From assembly GCA_963693635.1 (NCBI GenBank), contig CAVOBC010000276.1:1-6580 (forward strand): 6,580 bases of DNA, read 5' to 3'. Numbering within the stretch: position 1 is the first letter of the stretch; each line of letters starts with the position of its first letter. The stretch is from CAVOBC01 sp963693635. Its GTDB lineage: Bacteria; Pseudomonadota; Gammaproteobacteria; Pseudomonadales; Azotimanducaceae. Below are positions 1 through 6,560 of this stretch, in pieces. The position numbers and the translations under genes were made by a program. The notes beneath the pieces are model-generated. The model did not search any database and was not told the origin of the DNA. It saw only the letters and a program-made list of their open reading frames with translations.

Positions 1-1
1 A

Positions 2-1783
2 CCTTTTATGTTGGCGGAGAGAGAGTCATTCGTCCGCCGTGCCCGCAGCCTTCCGACAGACAGCAAGGCAGAGAGTCTGGTGACTGCGGTCCGGTTGACC
101 ATGGAGCGTGATGATGGCGCCCGCAAGATTGTCATCTTTACCGAATCCCTGACCACGCAGAACTACCTGCGCGACCTGCTTATGAACGATGCGGGCCTGG
201 GCGACGAGGAGATCACGTTATTCCGTGGGTCTAACGACTCACCCCGGGCGCTGGACGCGTTGCGGCATTGGCGCGACGAAGTGGCGGCGTCGATGCCCGC
301 GCATTCCCGTCCGTCGCCCTCGGTGGCGGTGCGCCTGGCGCTGGTGCACGAGTTCAAGACCTCATCGAAGGTTCTCATTTCTACAGAAGCCGGTGCCAAG
401 GGTCTTAACCTGCAGTTTTGCGACACCATCATCAACTACGATCTGCCGTGGAATCCCCAGCGAATTGAGCAGCGCATCGGACGTTGCCATCGCTACGGTC
501 AGGTCCGTGATGTCACGGTGATTAATTTCATTGCGAAGGACAATGAGGCGCAACGACTCACGTTCGACATCCTCAGCAGTAAGCTGGATCTCTTCGGCAG
601 CGTGCTCGATATGTCTGATCAGGTGCTGCAAACGCCAAGGTCCGATGGATCAGAAGAATTGGCGACCGCGCTCGGGCCGGAATTTGAGTCCCAGCTCCGC
701 CGCATCTGGGACCGGGCTCGAACGGTCGAGGAAGTGGAAGCGGAATTACGCCGACTGCGGGACTCGATGGAAGACTCACGTCGCGAATTACAAGAGATCC
801 GCAAGCAGACGGTGGGGTTGATAGAAACGCGCCTGGATGAGTCGGTGCGGGAGGTCTTCCGCAACATCCGGGAGAGCTTGCCGGCGACGCTCGCTGACTT
901 CGACGCTGACCTTGAGCGGGTTCTGTTGGGATACCTCACCGCCTGCGAAATACCCCACGAACCGGCGGACACGGGTGGCAGCCGCACGTTGCGTATCGAT
1001 CCTTCGCCTGAATTACCGGGCGCGCTTGCCGAGCACGGTATCACCGTCGCACTGGGGCATTCCTCAGAAGATGAGTCGATTCACACGGCGCATCCGCTGA
1101 TCGAAGCGGCAATCGCCAATGCGCGCGCGTCCTGTCGCGGTGCATACCGCGTGCGCTTCGCCATTGCCGATGACGCTGCGCAATCTCTGCAACGCCGCCG
1201 CGGATCACGCGGACGCCTTGCCCTGACGCGCATTAGTTACCGCGGCTTCGAACGGGAAGACCGGCTGCTGGTAACTGCCGTCTTCGAAGATGCCGAGGTG
1301 TTGCAACCGGCGGCCGTTGCGCACGAATTGCTGCTGCAATCCTGCCGCGATCTGGATACGTTCGATGTGCCGATGGCGGTCACGCCGGACGACCTGGACG
1401 AAGTGGTCGACGAGGAACTCTTTCTGGACAACTCCGCCGTGGCGCGTGCTGAGCAGGCAGCCTTTGAACAGACGATGGATCAGCTTGACCAATACGTTGA
1501 AGATCGCATCATGGTGTTGCGTCGCGCGCGCGCCGGCCACGCCGAGAGGCTGGGTCCGGCCGAGCAGAAACGCGACCGCGCGCTCGGCTCCGACGCGCGG
1601 GCCGAGGCAGATCAGGTGGTCAAGCGATGGACACAAGCGATAGAAAGACTGGATGAGCAACTCGGCAAACTGATTGCACGCGAAGACGCGGTGTATGAGA
1701 GATGGAAGTCGTTCGCCCACGACCGGCGATACGGCGGCGCAGAACACGAACGGTTGTTAGAGGCTGAGTTCATTCTGGAATGA
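2..1783 (+). CDS. SNF2/RapA-type helicase, C-terminal part (5'-truncated by window edge)
   Basis: This is the C-terminal half of a superfamily 2 ATP-dependent DNA translocase of the SNF2/RapA class. The frame is open to the left edge, so the ATG at 8 is probably an internal Met. Counting from it, the second RecA-like domain spans about residues 12-205. Visible motifs are IV (KIVIFTE, 40-46), V (STEAGAKGLNLQ, 125-136, then NYDLPWNP) and VI (QRIEQRIGRCHRYGQ, 151-165). Motifs I and II (Walker A, DEAH) are absent and must lie upstream; the family usually totals about 1000 residues. After the helicase domain come a charged helical stretch (about 235-290), an alpha/beta region containing HPLIEAAI (362-369), which recalls the HPLV segment in the RapA C-terminal region, and a long charged helical segment (about 476-570). 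The last two parts have no function I can name. It overlaps the downstream nuclease by 4 bases, so coupled expression is likely. The helicase class is secure; the substrate and pathway are inferred. Confidence 0.9.
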   Translation, partial: PFMLAERESFVRRARSLPTDSKAESLVTAVRLTMERDDGARKIVIFTESLTTQNYLRDLLMNDAGLGDEEITLFRGSNDSPRALDALRHWRDEVAASMPAHSRPSPSVAVRLALVHEFKTSSKVLISTEAGAKGLNLQFCDTIINYDLPWNPQRIEQRIGRCHRYGQVRDVTVINFIAKDNEAQRLTFDILSSKLDLFGSVLDMSDQVLQTPRSDGSEELATALGPEFESQLRRIWDRARTVEEVEAELRRLRDSMEDSRRELQEIRKQTVGLIETRLDESVREVFRNIRESLPATLADFDADLERVLLGYLTACEIPHEPADTGGSRTLRIDPSPELPGALAEHGITVALGHSSEDESIHTAHPLIEAAIANARASCRGAYRVRFAIADDAAQSLQRRRGSRGRLALTRISYRGFEREDRLLVTAVFEDAEVLQPAAVAHELLLQSCRDLDTFDVPMAVTPDDLDEVVDEELFLDNSAVARAEQAAFEQTMDQLDQYVEDRIMVLRRARAGHAERLGPAEQKRDRALGSDARAEADQVVKRWTQAIERLDEQLGKLIAREDAVYERWKSFAHDRRYGGAEHERLLEAEFILE

Positions 1784-2928
1784 GTCACGCGCAGGACGAT
1801 GATATGGCACTAACGATACTGCACACGGCAGATTGGCACCTTGGGCGTCGTTTCACCTCGTTCGACCAGGAGTCGGAACTGCGCCTCACGCGCGCCAGGC
1901 TTGAGGTGTTGTCGCGAATCCTTGATCTCGCCCAGAGTCGCAACGTTGATGCCGTGCTGTGTGCGGGCGACCTGTTTGATTCGGCGTCGCCGGACAAGGA
2001 GTGGTGGCAGGGCGCGCTCGATGAGTTCAAACGGCGCGACTGGCAGCGCCCGGTGGTGCTGCTGCCTGGCAACCACGATCCGCTCCTGCCCAACTCGGTG
2101 TTTGACGCGCACCATCCGTTTCGAAGCGGACTGCCGGACTACGTTCACGTCGTGGGCGAAGACGGCTTTGAGTTGCCGCTTGGCGACAAGGCCGTTGTGT
2201 ACGCGACGCCTTGCAGATCGCACGCTGGCCAGACAAATCTTGCGTCATCGCTGCCGCCCCGTGAACCGGGCGACAAACGCATTCGGATCGGGCTGATCCA
2301 CGGTCAGACGTTCGACATCGATGGCTATCAAACCAACTTTCCGATTCCTCGCGGCACGGCCAATGAGCGAGATCTCGACTACCTGGCGATAGGCGACACC
2401 CACGCGTTCCGGGAGGTCGAGCCTAATGCACCGGTGCCAACCGTTTATCCCAGTGCGCCCGAGGCGACCAACTTTGGCGAGAAGGACACCGGATATGTCG
2501 CGGTTGTATTTTTCCCGCGGGACCGCGCGCGCCGGGCGCTCGTCGAAAAGGAGCGGGTGGCCGCGTGGAACTGGCGGGCGCAGACATGCCTGTCCCTGGG
2601 TGATCTGCGAGAGTTGCGCTCGGACGAAAACCTGCGCAAGACGGTGCTGCGGCTCAAGCTTGACATGACGCTGCCGCTCGATGAGTACGACGAGGCCGAG
2701 CGCATACTGACCGAGTTGAAAGGCTCGCTTTCCGCCAATCCGCGCGTCGGTGTGCTCGATGAGGATCGCAGCGGCATGCGGCTGGCGATCGGTGACGTCT
2801 GCGCGTTTGAGCAGAATCTGCCACCGGTACTGCAGTCGGTGGTCAGGCGCTTGCAGGCCGAGGCGGCGGAGCGACCCGAGGTCGCCGAGCGTGCCCTGCA
2901 TCATCTTTATCAGTTGACCCGGGACTGA
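1780..2928 (+). CDS. SbcD/Mre11/YhaO-like metallophosphoesterase, predicted DNA nuclease
   Basis: A calcineurin-like metallophosphoesterase of 382 residues, close to the usual length of SbcD and YhaO proteins. Metal-binding motifs are in family order: DWH (D18, H20, within ILHTADWHLG), GDLFD (63-67), GNHD (97-100), GLIHG (H174) and GDTH (205-208). Mre11-type enzymes use these residues to hold two manganese ions and cut DNA ends or hairpins. The last motif reads GDTH rather than the usual GHxH, so Asp206 replaces a metal-binding His; Asp can still bind metal, so activity is not ruled out. Residues about 218-245 resemble the beta-rich edge of the core. Residues 265-382 form a less conserved C-terminal region where SbcD/Mre11 proteins carry capping and ATPase-binding parts. 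The ATG at 1780 overlaps the helicase stop (ATGA). An in-frame ATG at 1804, eight codons later, has a better ribosome binding site and may be the true start. The ATPase partner follows after 3 bases. Confidence 0.92.
   Translation: MSHAQDDDMALTILHTADWHLGRRFTSFDQESELRLTRARLEVLSRILDLAQSRNVDAVLCAGDLFDSASPDKEWWQGALDEFKRRDWQRPVVLLPGNHDPLLPNSVFDAHHPFRSGLPDYVHVVGEDGFELPLGDKAVVYATPCRSHAGQTNLASSLPPREPGDKRIRIGLIHGQTFDIDGYQTNFPIPRGTANERDLDYLAIGDTHAFREVEPNAPVPTVYPSAPEATNFGEKDTGYVAVVFFPRDRARRALVEKERVAAWNWRAQTCLSLGDLRELRSDENLRKTVLRLKLDMTLPLDEYDEAERILTELKGSLSANPRVGVLDEDRSGMRLAIGDVCAFEQNLPPVLQSVVRRLQAEAAERPEVAERALHHLYQLTRD
1793..1796 (+). promoter_or_regulatory. AGGA ribosome binding site favouring an internal start at 1804
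   Basis: AGGA lies 7 bases before the in-frame ATG at 1804. The ATG at 1780 has only a weak GAGG 16 bases upstream (1760-1763). Starting at 1804 gives a protein beginning MALTILHTADWHLG, which matches the usual SbcD/YhaO N-terminus where the first beta strand follows the Met directly. The eight extra residues from 1780 (MSHAQDDD) are polar and look dispensable. Translation from 1780 through stop-start coupling remains possible. Confidence 0.45.
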
Positions 2929-2931
2929 TTC

Positions 2932-5900
2932 GTGGGTCTTTGGCTGCGCCGGTTAAGCGTCACGAATTTCGCGGGTATTGAATCCGCCGAGTTTGAACTC
3001 GGTCCCGGCTTCAATGTCTGTCACGGCCCCAACGAACTCGGCAAGTCGACGTTGGTAAAAGCCATTCGAGCAGCCCTCCTGCTGCAGGATTCGTCTTCGT
3101 CCGCCGCGGATTTCGTCGACTGGCAGACAGACGCGCAGCCAGAGGTTGCACTGACATTTGAAACCGAACCCGAGCGCATTTGGCGCGTCCGCAAGAGGTT
3201 TGACCGGGGCCGTGGCGGCGCGAGCTACCTGGATTTCTCCCGCGATGGTGCCCAGTTTGTGCAGGATGCGCGTGGTCGGGAGGTCGAGGGCCGGCTGCAG
3301 GACCTGCTGCAGTGGGGTATCGACGCGCCGGGCGGAAAGGGCCGTCGGCGCGGCATTCCAGAATCTTTCATCAGCACGGCTCTGCTCGGCAATCAGGATG
3401 AGGTCACGGCGATTCTGAATCGGAGCCTTGAGGAGGATCCGAGCAATTCCGGCAAGCTGCGCCTGACCGAGGCGCTGCAGGCGATGGCGCAGGACCCGGT
3501 TTTCGGTCGAATCATCGGGCTCGTGCAGGCAAAAGTGGACGAGGCGTTTACCGGCACCGGGCGCAAAAAGAGCGGGCAGAACTCGCCGTGGGTGCATCTG
3601 CGCGATCGGGTCAAGCTGGCGGAGGAGCGTCTCCGCGAGATACAACGCAAGGTGGACGACAGCGAGTCCGCGCGCGGACATGTGACGGAATTGCACCAGC
3701 AATCGATTGCCGTGCGGGAGGTGCTCTCGAATGCCGAGCGGTCCCTCCACAATCTGAACGCAGCGCTGGGACAGCAGCAGGTAAGGGATCAGGTTGCGCG
3801 CCAATTGGACGAGGCGGCGACCAACCACGAGCGTGTGTCAGTTCTGGAGCGACGCATGCATGAGATCGAGGCATCGCTCGCTGCACGTCGGGGCACGAGC
3901 GCTGACCTCGAGGCACGTCGTGACGAGTTGGCGGCGCATCGGACTGAGGGGCAGGCGCGATTTGAACAAGCACGCGAGGCCGTGCGCGAGCTTGAATCCG
4001 GGGCAGGGGAGCAGCAACGGCGATTGCGCGAGCAGGAGATCGAGAAGGCCATCCTCACCAACCAAGCCACGCGCTCTTCGCTGGCTGCCCGCATGGAGCA
4101 CGCCGGGCGGATCTCGGCCAGGCACCAGCGCGGGGAGACCATTCGAAGTGATATTGAAGGGGTGACGAGCAGCCTCCGTGAGGCCGAGGACGTACTCGCC
4201 CAGGCACGAGTGCGCTACGCAGATGATGAGCGCAAGTTGGCGCTGCTGTCACATCAGCTTCTGGCGCGACGATTGCTCGTCGTCCGGGCGACACTGGTAG
4301 AAACCGAAGCGTCCCGGTCGACGCTGGCGAAGGATCGTGAGCAAGCGCAAGTGCAGTTGAAGGACGCGGCATCAATGCGCAGTGAGGTCGAGACCTGGCA
4401 CGCGCCGGCCCCGGCTCTGCTTGTGGCGCTCCGCGAACTCGAGATCGAGCGGCGGGTCAGCAGAGAACGCCTTGAGGTTGGCCTGACATTAACGATTACG
4501 CCGCACAATGAGGCATCTCTCGACGTTGCGGTGGATGGTGCCGACAGTGAGGCGTTGCAAGTTCCTGCGGCTGGTGCAGAGATCAGCGCAAGACGAGAAC
4601 TTGCGCTCGTCATTCCGGGTTTCGGCGACCTCGTGATTCGGGGCGGCGCCCAGGGCATGCAGGCTGAACTCGATGAACTCAATCAGCGTTGGGCGGAGGA
4701 AGCCGAACCGGTCCTTAAAGCTGCCGGCTGCGATGACCCCGGGTCGCTCGAAGTTCTGGTTCAGCGGGCACTGGATCGACGTCGTGAAGCAGACTCGATC
4801 GACGCGGAGGCGCGCTCGACGATGGCGCGCACGCAGGATTCGACAGCAATCGAGTCGGCGCGGGGCGACCAGGTGGACGCCATTGCTGTCGCCGAGCGTG
4901 ATCTCGCGGCGAGCTTGCCGGACGACACAGATCTTGAGGGATTCGTTGCGGACCTGGATGAGGCCCGGACGGGCCCCGTTATCCAGGTGGCGATCGACAA
5001 ACTTCGTCCCGAGATGGACCGTCGGCGAGACCTCGGGGCGGCGCTCGCCGGCAACGCGCAAGGAGACGAGGGCAGGCTGGAAGGCCTCGAAGTCGAGCTG
5101 GAGGCCCTGGACGGCGAGTTGGCCAGTGAGCTTGAGAGCTTTGACGGTGATTGGGAAGCCGTGCTGACTGATGGCGCGACAGAACTCGCGCGGTTGGATG
5201 AGTCGCTCGCCAGAGACAACGAGAGTCGGCTTGCGGTGCAGCAGGAAGCGACCAGGGAGGTCGATGAGGTGCGCCAGGCACTTGAAGACGCCACTCGCAC
5301 CGTGGAGGCAGTGGATGTTTCCTTGCGCGAAACGAACGGAGAGATCGACTTTGCCCGCGAGGCGATCGCGGAACTGGACGGTGAAATGCGCGCACGCGTT
5401 GATGCGTTTTCTAAGGAAGACCCGGCCGCGGCGGCGGCGCGGGTGGTGGATTGTCAGGCCGAACTCGACGCGCTGCCGGAACCCGAGCAGGACGTGGAAC
5501 CCGAGGAAGTTCGCGCGGCCGAGCAGCAGGTTGCGGCGGCGGCGGATGCTGTGGAGGGGGTCAAGCACGCCGTCGACAAGGCGGAAGGTGCGATCGAACA
5601 GGTTGGCGGGGATTACATCGAAGAACAGCAAACGCAGGCTAAAGAAGCGTTGCAGGTGGTGACCGGACACCAGCGGGATCTGGAAGTGGAGTACGAGGCG
5701 TGGCAACTTCTGCGCGACACGCTGAAAGCAGCGGAGAACGAGGATGCTGTTCATCTTGGCAGCGCGCTGGTTGATCCGGTCAGTGACCGCATGGCAGCGC
5801 TGACCGGAGGGCGATACGGCAAGGTCGATATAGCGCCGGCATTACAGACAGCCGGCATAGATCTTGGCGGCGCGTCACGCGAAGCGGCAAGCTTGTCGCT

Positions 5901-6489
5901 GGGTACGCAGGAGCAACTTGCCACCTTGCTGCGCATCTCAATCGCCGAGGCCTTGACGAGTTTTCTGGTGATGGATGATCAACTCACCCAATCGGATGCG
6001 GCGCGAATGGAGCGACTCCGCGTGATGCTGCGAGCGGCGTCGGCCGGCGTGCAGGTGGTGGTGTTCACCTGTCACCCGGATGCCTACCTCGTGGATGCGG
6101 GACCCGAGGTTGCGACGGTTGACCTCCGTCGTGTCGTCAAGCGCGGAGAAGTCATGGCATCGGCGGCAAAGGCCGCGGGCGAGGAGCGCGACGTGGATAA
6201 CGAAAGCAACGCGGGCCCGTCCGATGAGGCGTTGAAAGCTGAGCGTGATGGCGCTGACGCAATAGAGGAAGAAGAGGGAAGACCGGAGGAAGAGGAGGAC
6301 CAAGGCAAGAAGGACCAAGGCAAGAAGGACAAGAAGCCCGCGAAAGCGACCACGGCACATCGCAAACGAGCCGCAAAGCAATCCGACCTGGAAGACCTGA
6401 AGGACATGCTCCGCGATTCCCCTAATGACGGAGAGGACGACGGAGAGGACGACGGAGACAAAGACGGAGACAAAGACGAAGACAATTAA
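2932..6489 (+). CDS. SMC/Rad50/YhaN-like coiled-coil ATPase without zinc hook
   Basis: An ABC-type ATPase split by long coiled coils, the predicted partner of the upstream nuclease. The N-terminal head (about 1-205) has Walker A GPNELGKST (32-40) and a Q-loop Gln at 155 (LLGNQDEV). Charged, heptad-like coils run over about 222-490 and 576-935. Between them, residues about 512-575 are rich in beta-forming residues and glycine (LTLTITP, LDVAVDG, LALVIPGFGDLVIRGG). The C-terminal head (about 936-1075) has signature LSLGTQEQ (988-995), Walker B FLVMDD (1011-1016) and switch His 1048 in VVVFTCHPD. LSxGT, the DD Walker B and FTCH point to the YhaN branch rather than classical SbcC. The only cysteines are 30, 600, 841 and 1047, so there is no CxxC hook. 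Residues about 1085-1185 form an acidic/basic low-complexity tail. The GTG start at 2932 is 3 bases after the nuclease stop with a weak GGGA site, and the N-terminus MGLWLRRLSVTNF fits the family. Confidence 0.92.
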   Translation: MGLWLRRLSVTNFAGIESAEFELGPGFNVCHGPNELGKSTLVKAIRAALLLQDSSSSAADFVDWQTDAQPEVALTFETEPERIWRVRKRFDRGRGGASYLDFSRDGAQFVQDARGREVEGRLQDLLQWGIDAPGGKGRRRGIPESFISTALLGNQDEVTAILNRSLEEDPSNSGKLRLTEALQAMAQDPVFGRIIGLVQAKVDEAFTGTGRKKSGQNSPWVHLRDRVKLAEERLREIQRKVDDSESARGHVTELHQQSIAVREVLSNAERSLHNLNAALGQQQVRDQVARQLDEAATNHERVSVLERRMHEIEASLAARRGTSADLEARRDELAAHRTEGQARFEQAREAVRELESGAGEQQRRLREQEIEKAILTNQATRSSLAARMEHAGRISARHQRGETIRSDIEGVTSSLREAEDVLAQARVRYADDERKLALLSHQLLARRLLVVRATLVETEASRSTLAKDREQAQVQLKDAASMRSEVETWHAPAPALLVALRELEIERRVSRERLEVGLTLTITPHNEASLDVAVDGADSEALQVPAAGAEISARRELALVIPGFGDLVIRGGAQGMQAELDELNQRWAEEAEPVLKAAGCDDPGSLEVLVQRALDRRREADSIDAEARSTMARTQDSTAIESARGDQVDAIAVAERDLAASLPDDTDLEGFVADLDEARTGPVIQVAIDKLRPEMDRRRDLGAALAGNAQGDEGRLEGLEVELEALDGELASELESFDGDWEAVLTDGATELARLDESLARDNESRLAVQQEATREVDEVRQALEDATRTVEAVDVSLRETNGEIDFAREAIAELDGEMRARVDAFSKEDPAAAAARVVDCQAELDALPEPEQDVEPEEVRAAEQQVAAAADAVEGVKHAVDKAEGAIEQVGGDYIEEQQTQAKEALQVVTGHQRDLEVEYEAWQLLRDTLKAAENEDAVHLGSALVDPVSDRMAALTGGRYGKVDIAPALQTAGIDLGGASREAASLSLGTQEQLATLLRISIAEALTSFLVMDDQLTQSDAARMERLRVMLRAASAGVQVVVFTCHPDAYLVDAGPEVATVDLRRVVKRGEVMASAAKAAGEERDVDNESNAGPSDEALKAERDGADAIEEEEGRPEEEEDQGKKDQGKKDKKPAKATTAHRKRAAKQSDLEDLKDMLRDSPNDGEDDGEDDGDKDGDKDEDN
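6298..6327 (+). repeat. 15-bp tandem repeat, two copies (DQGKK)
   Basis: The unit GACCAAGGCAAGAAG occurs twice without mismatch (6298-6312 and 6313-6327), followed by a shortened copy GACAAGAAG. It encodes DQGKK-DQGKK-DKK in the basic part of the ATPase tail. Identity at DNA level, including the codons, suggests recent duplication by slippage. The unit is a multiple of three, so changes in copy number keep the frame. Confidence 0.9.
6427..6474 (+). repeat. 12-bp tandem repeats encoding DGED and DGDK
   Basis: Two copies of GACGGAGAGGAC (6427-6438, 6439-6450) are followed by two copies of GACGGAGACAAA (6451-6462, 6463-6474), then a degenerate GACGAAGAC just before the stop. The two units differ only in their second half, so they look like one 12-bp ancestor that diverged and was duplicated twice. 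They encode the acidic end of the ATPase (residues 1166-1181). Confidence 0.9.
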
Positions 6490-6523
6490 TCCTCTCCCAG
6501 GGCGAGGCGTCCGGTCGTCGGCC

Positions 6524-6538
6524 ATTCGTTCGACGAAT
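6524..6538. other. Short perfect inverted repeat in the gap after the ATPase gene
   Basis: ATTCGT (6524-6529) and ACGAAT (6533-6538) are exact reverse complements around a 3-base TCG spacer. A 6-bp stem could form in RNA, or the site could be an operator half-site pair. No T-run follows, so it is not a standard intrinsic terminator. It lies 8 bases before the Shine-Dalgarno of the next gene, so it could affect translation of that gene. Short palindromes also arise by chance. Confidence 0.35.
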
Positions 6539-6545
6539 CCAAATC

Positions 6546-6554
6546 GAAGGAGGA
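6546..6554 (+). promoter_or_regulatory. Strong Shine-Dalgarno for the downstream TTG start
   Basis: GAAGGAGGA contains a full GGAGG core (6549-6553) that ends 7 bases before TTG at 6561. It is the best ribosome binding site in the window and is the main reason for calling a gene start there. It contrasts with the weak sites of the coupled upstream genes and suggests independent initiation after the 71-base gap. Confidence 0.75.
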
Positions 6555-6560
6555 ACTAGC

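Noticed and set aside
8..10. ATG at 8 as the true start of the helicase gene
   Set aside because: The frame is open to the left edge, no ribosome binding site is visible in the seven bases upstream, and an intact helicase needs the Walker A and DEAH domain that would lie before this point.
2..1783. Assignment of the helicase to DISARM DrmD or Dpd DpdE
   Set aside because: Both are SNF2-like helicases of defence systems, but neither system is defined by an adjacent Mre11-like nuclease and Rad50-like ATPase. No other DISARM or Dpd gene is visible here.
2953..3828. 291-residue open frame on the - strand opposite the ATPase N-terminal head
   Set aside because: It is antisense to a conserved Walker A and Q-loop region, has no recognisable motif, and has an Arg/Leu-rich composition typical of shadow frames.
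4489..5754. 421-residue open frame on the - strand, antisense to the ATPase coiled coil
   Set aside because: It lies wholly inside a well-supported gene. Its protein is a mix of Arg, Leu, Phe and His as expected from the complement of Glu/Ala/Asp-rich codons, and it shows no recognisable domain. GC-rich coiled-coil genes often give such shadow frames.
6491..6507. Possible terminator hairpin CCTC...GAGG just after the ATPase stop
   Set aside because: The stem has only four pairs before a mismatch, the inner part is very tight, and no T-run follows.
5938..6525. 195-residue - strand frame with hydrophobic Val/Leu/Phe runs that could look like membrane segments
   Set aside because: The hydrophobic runs are the complement of the acidic and lysine codon repeats in the ATPase tail (GAC/GAG/AAG read in reverse as GTC/CTC/CTT). 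They are therefore a by-product of the repeats.
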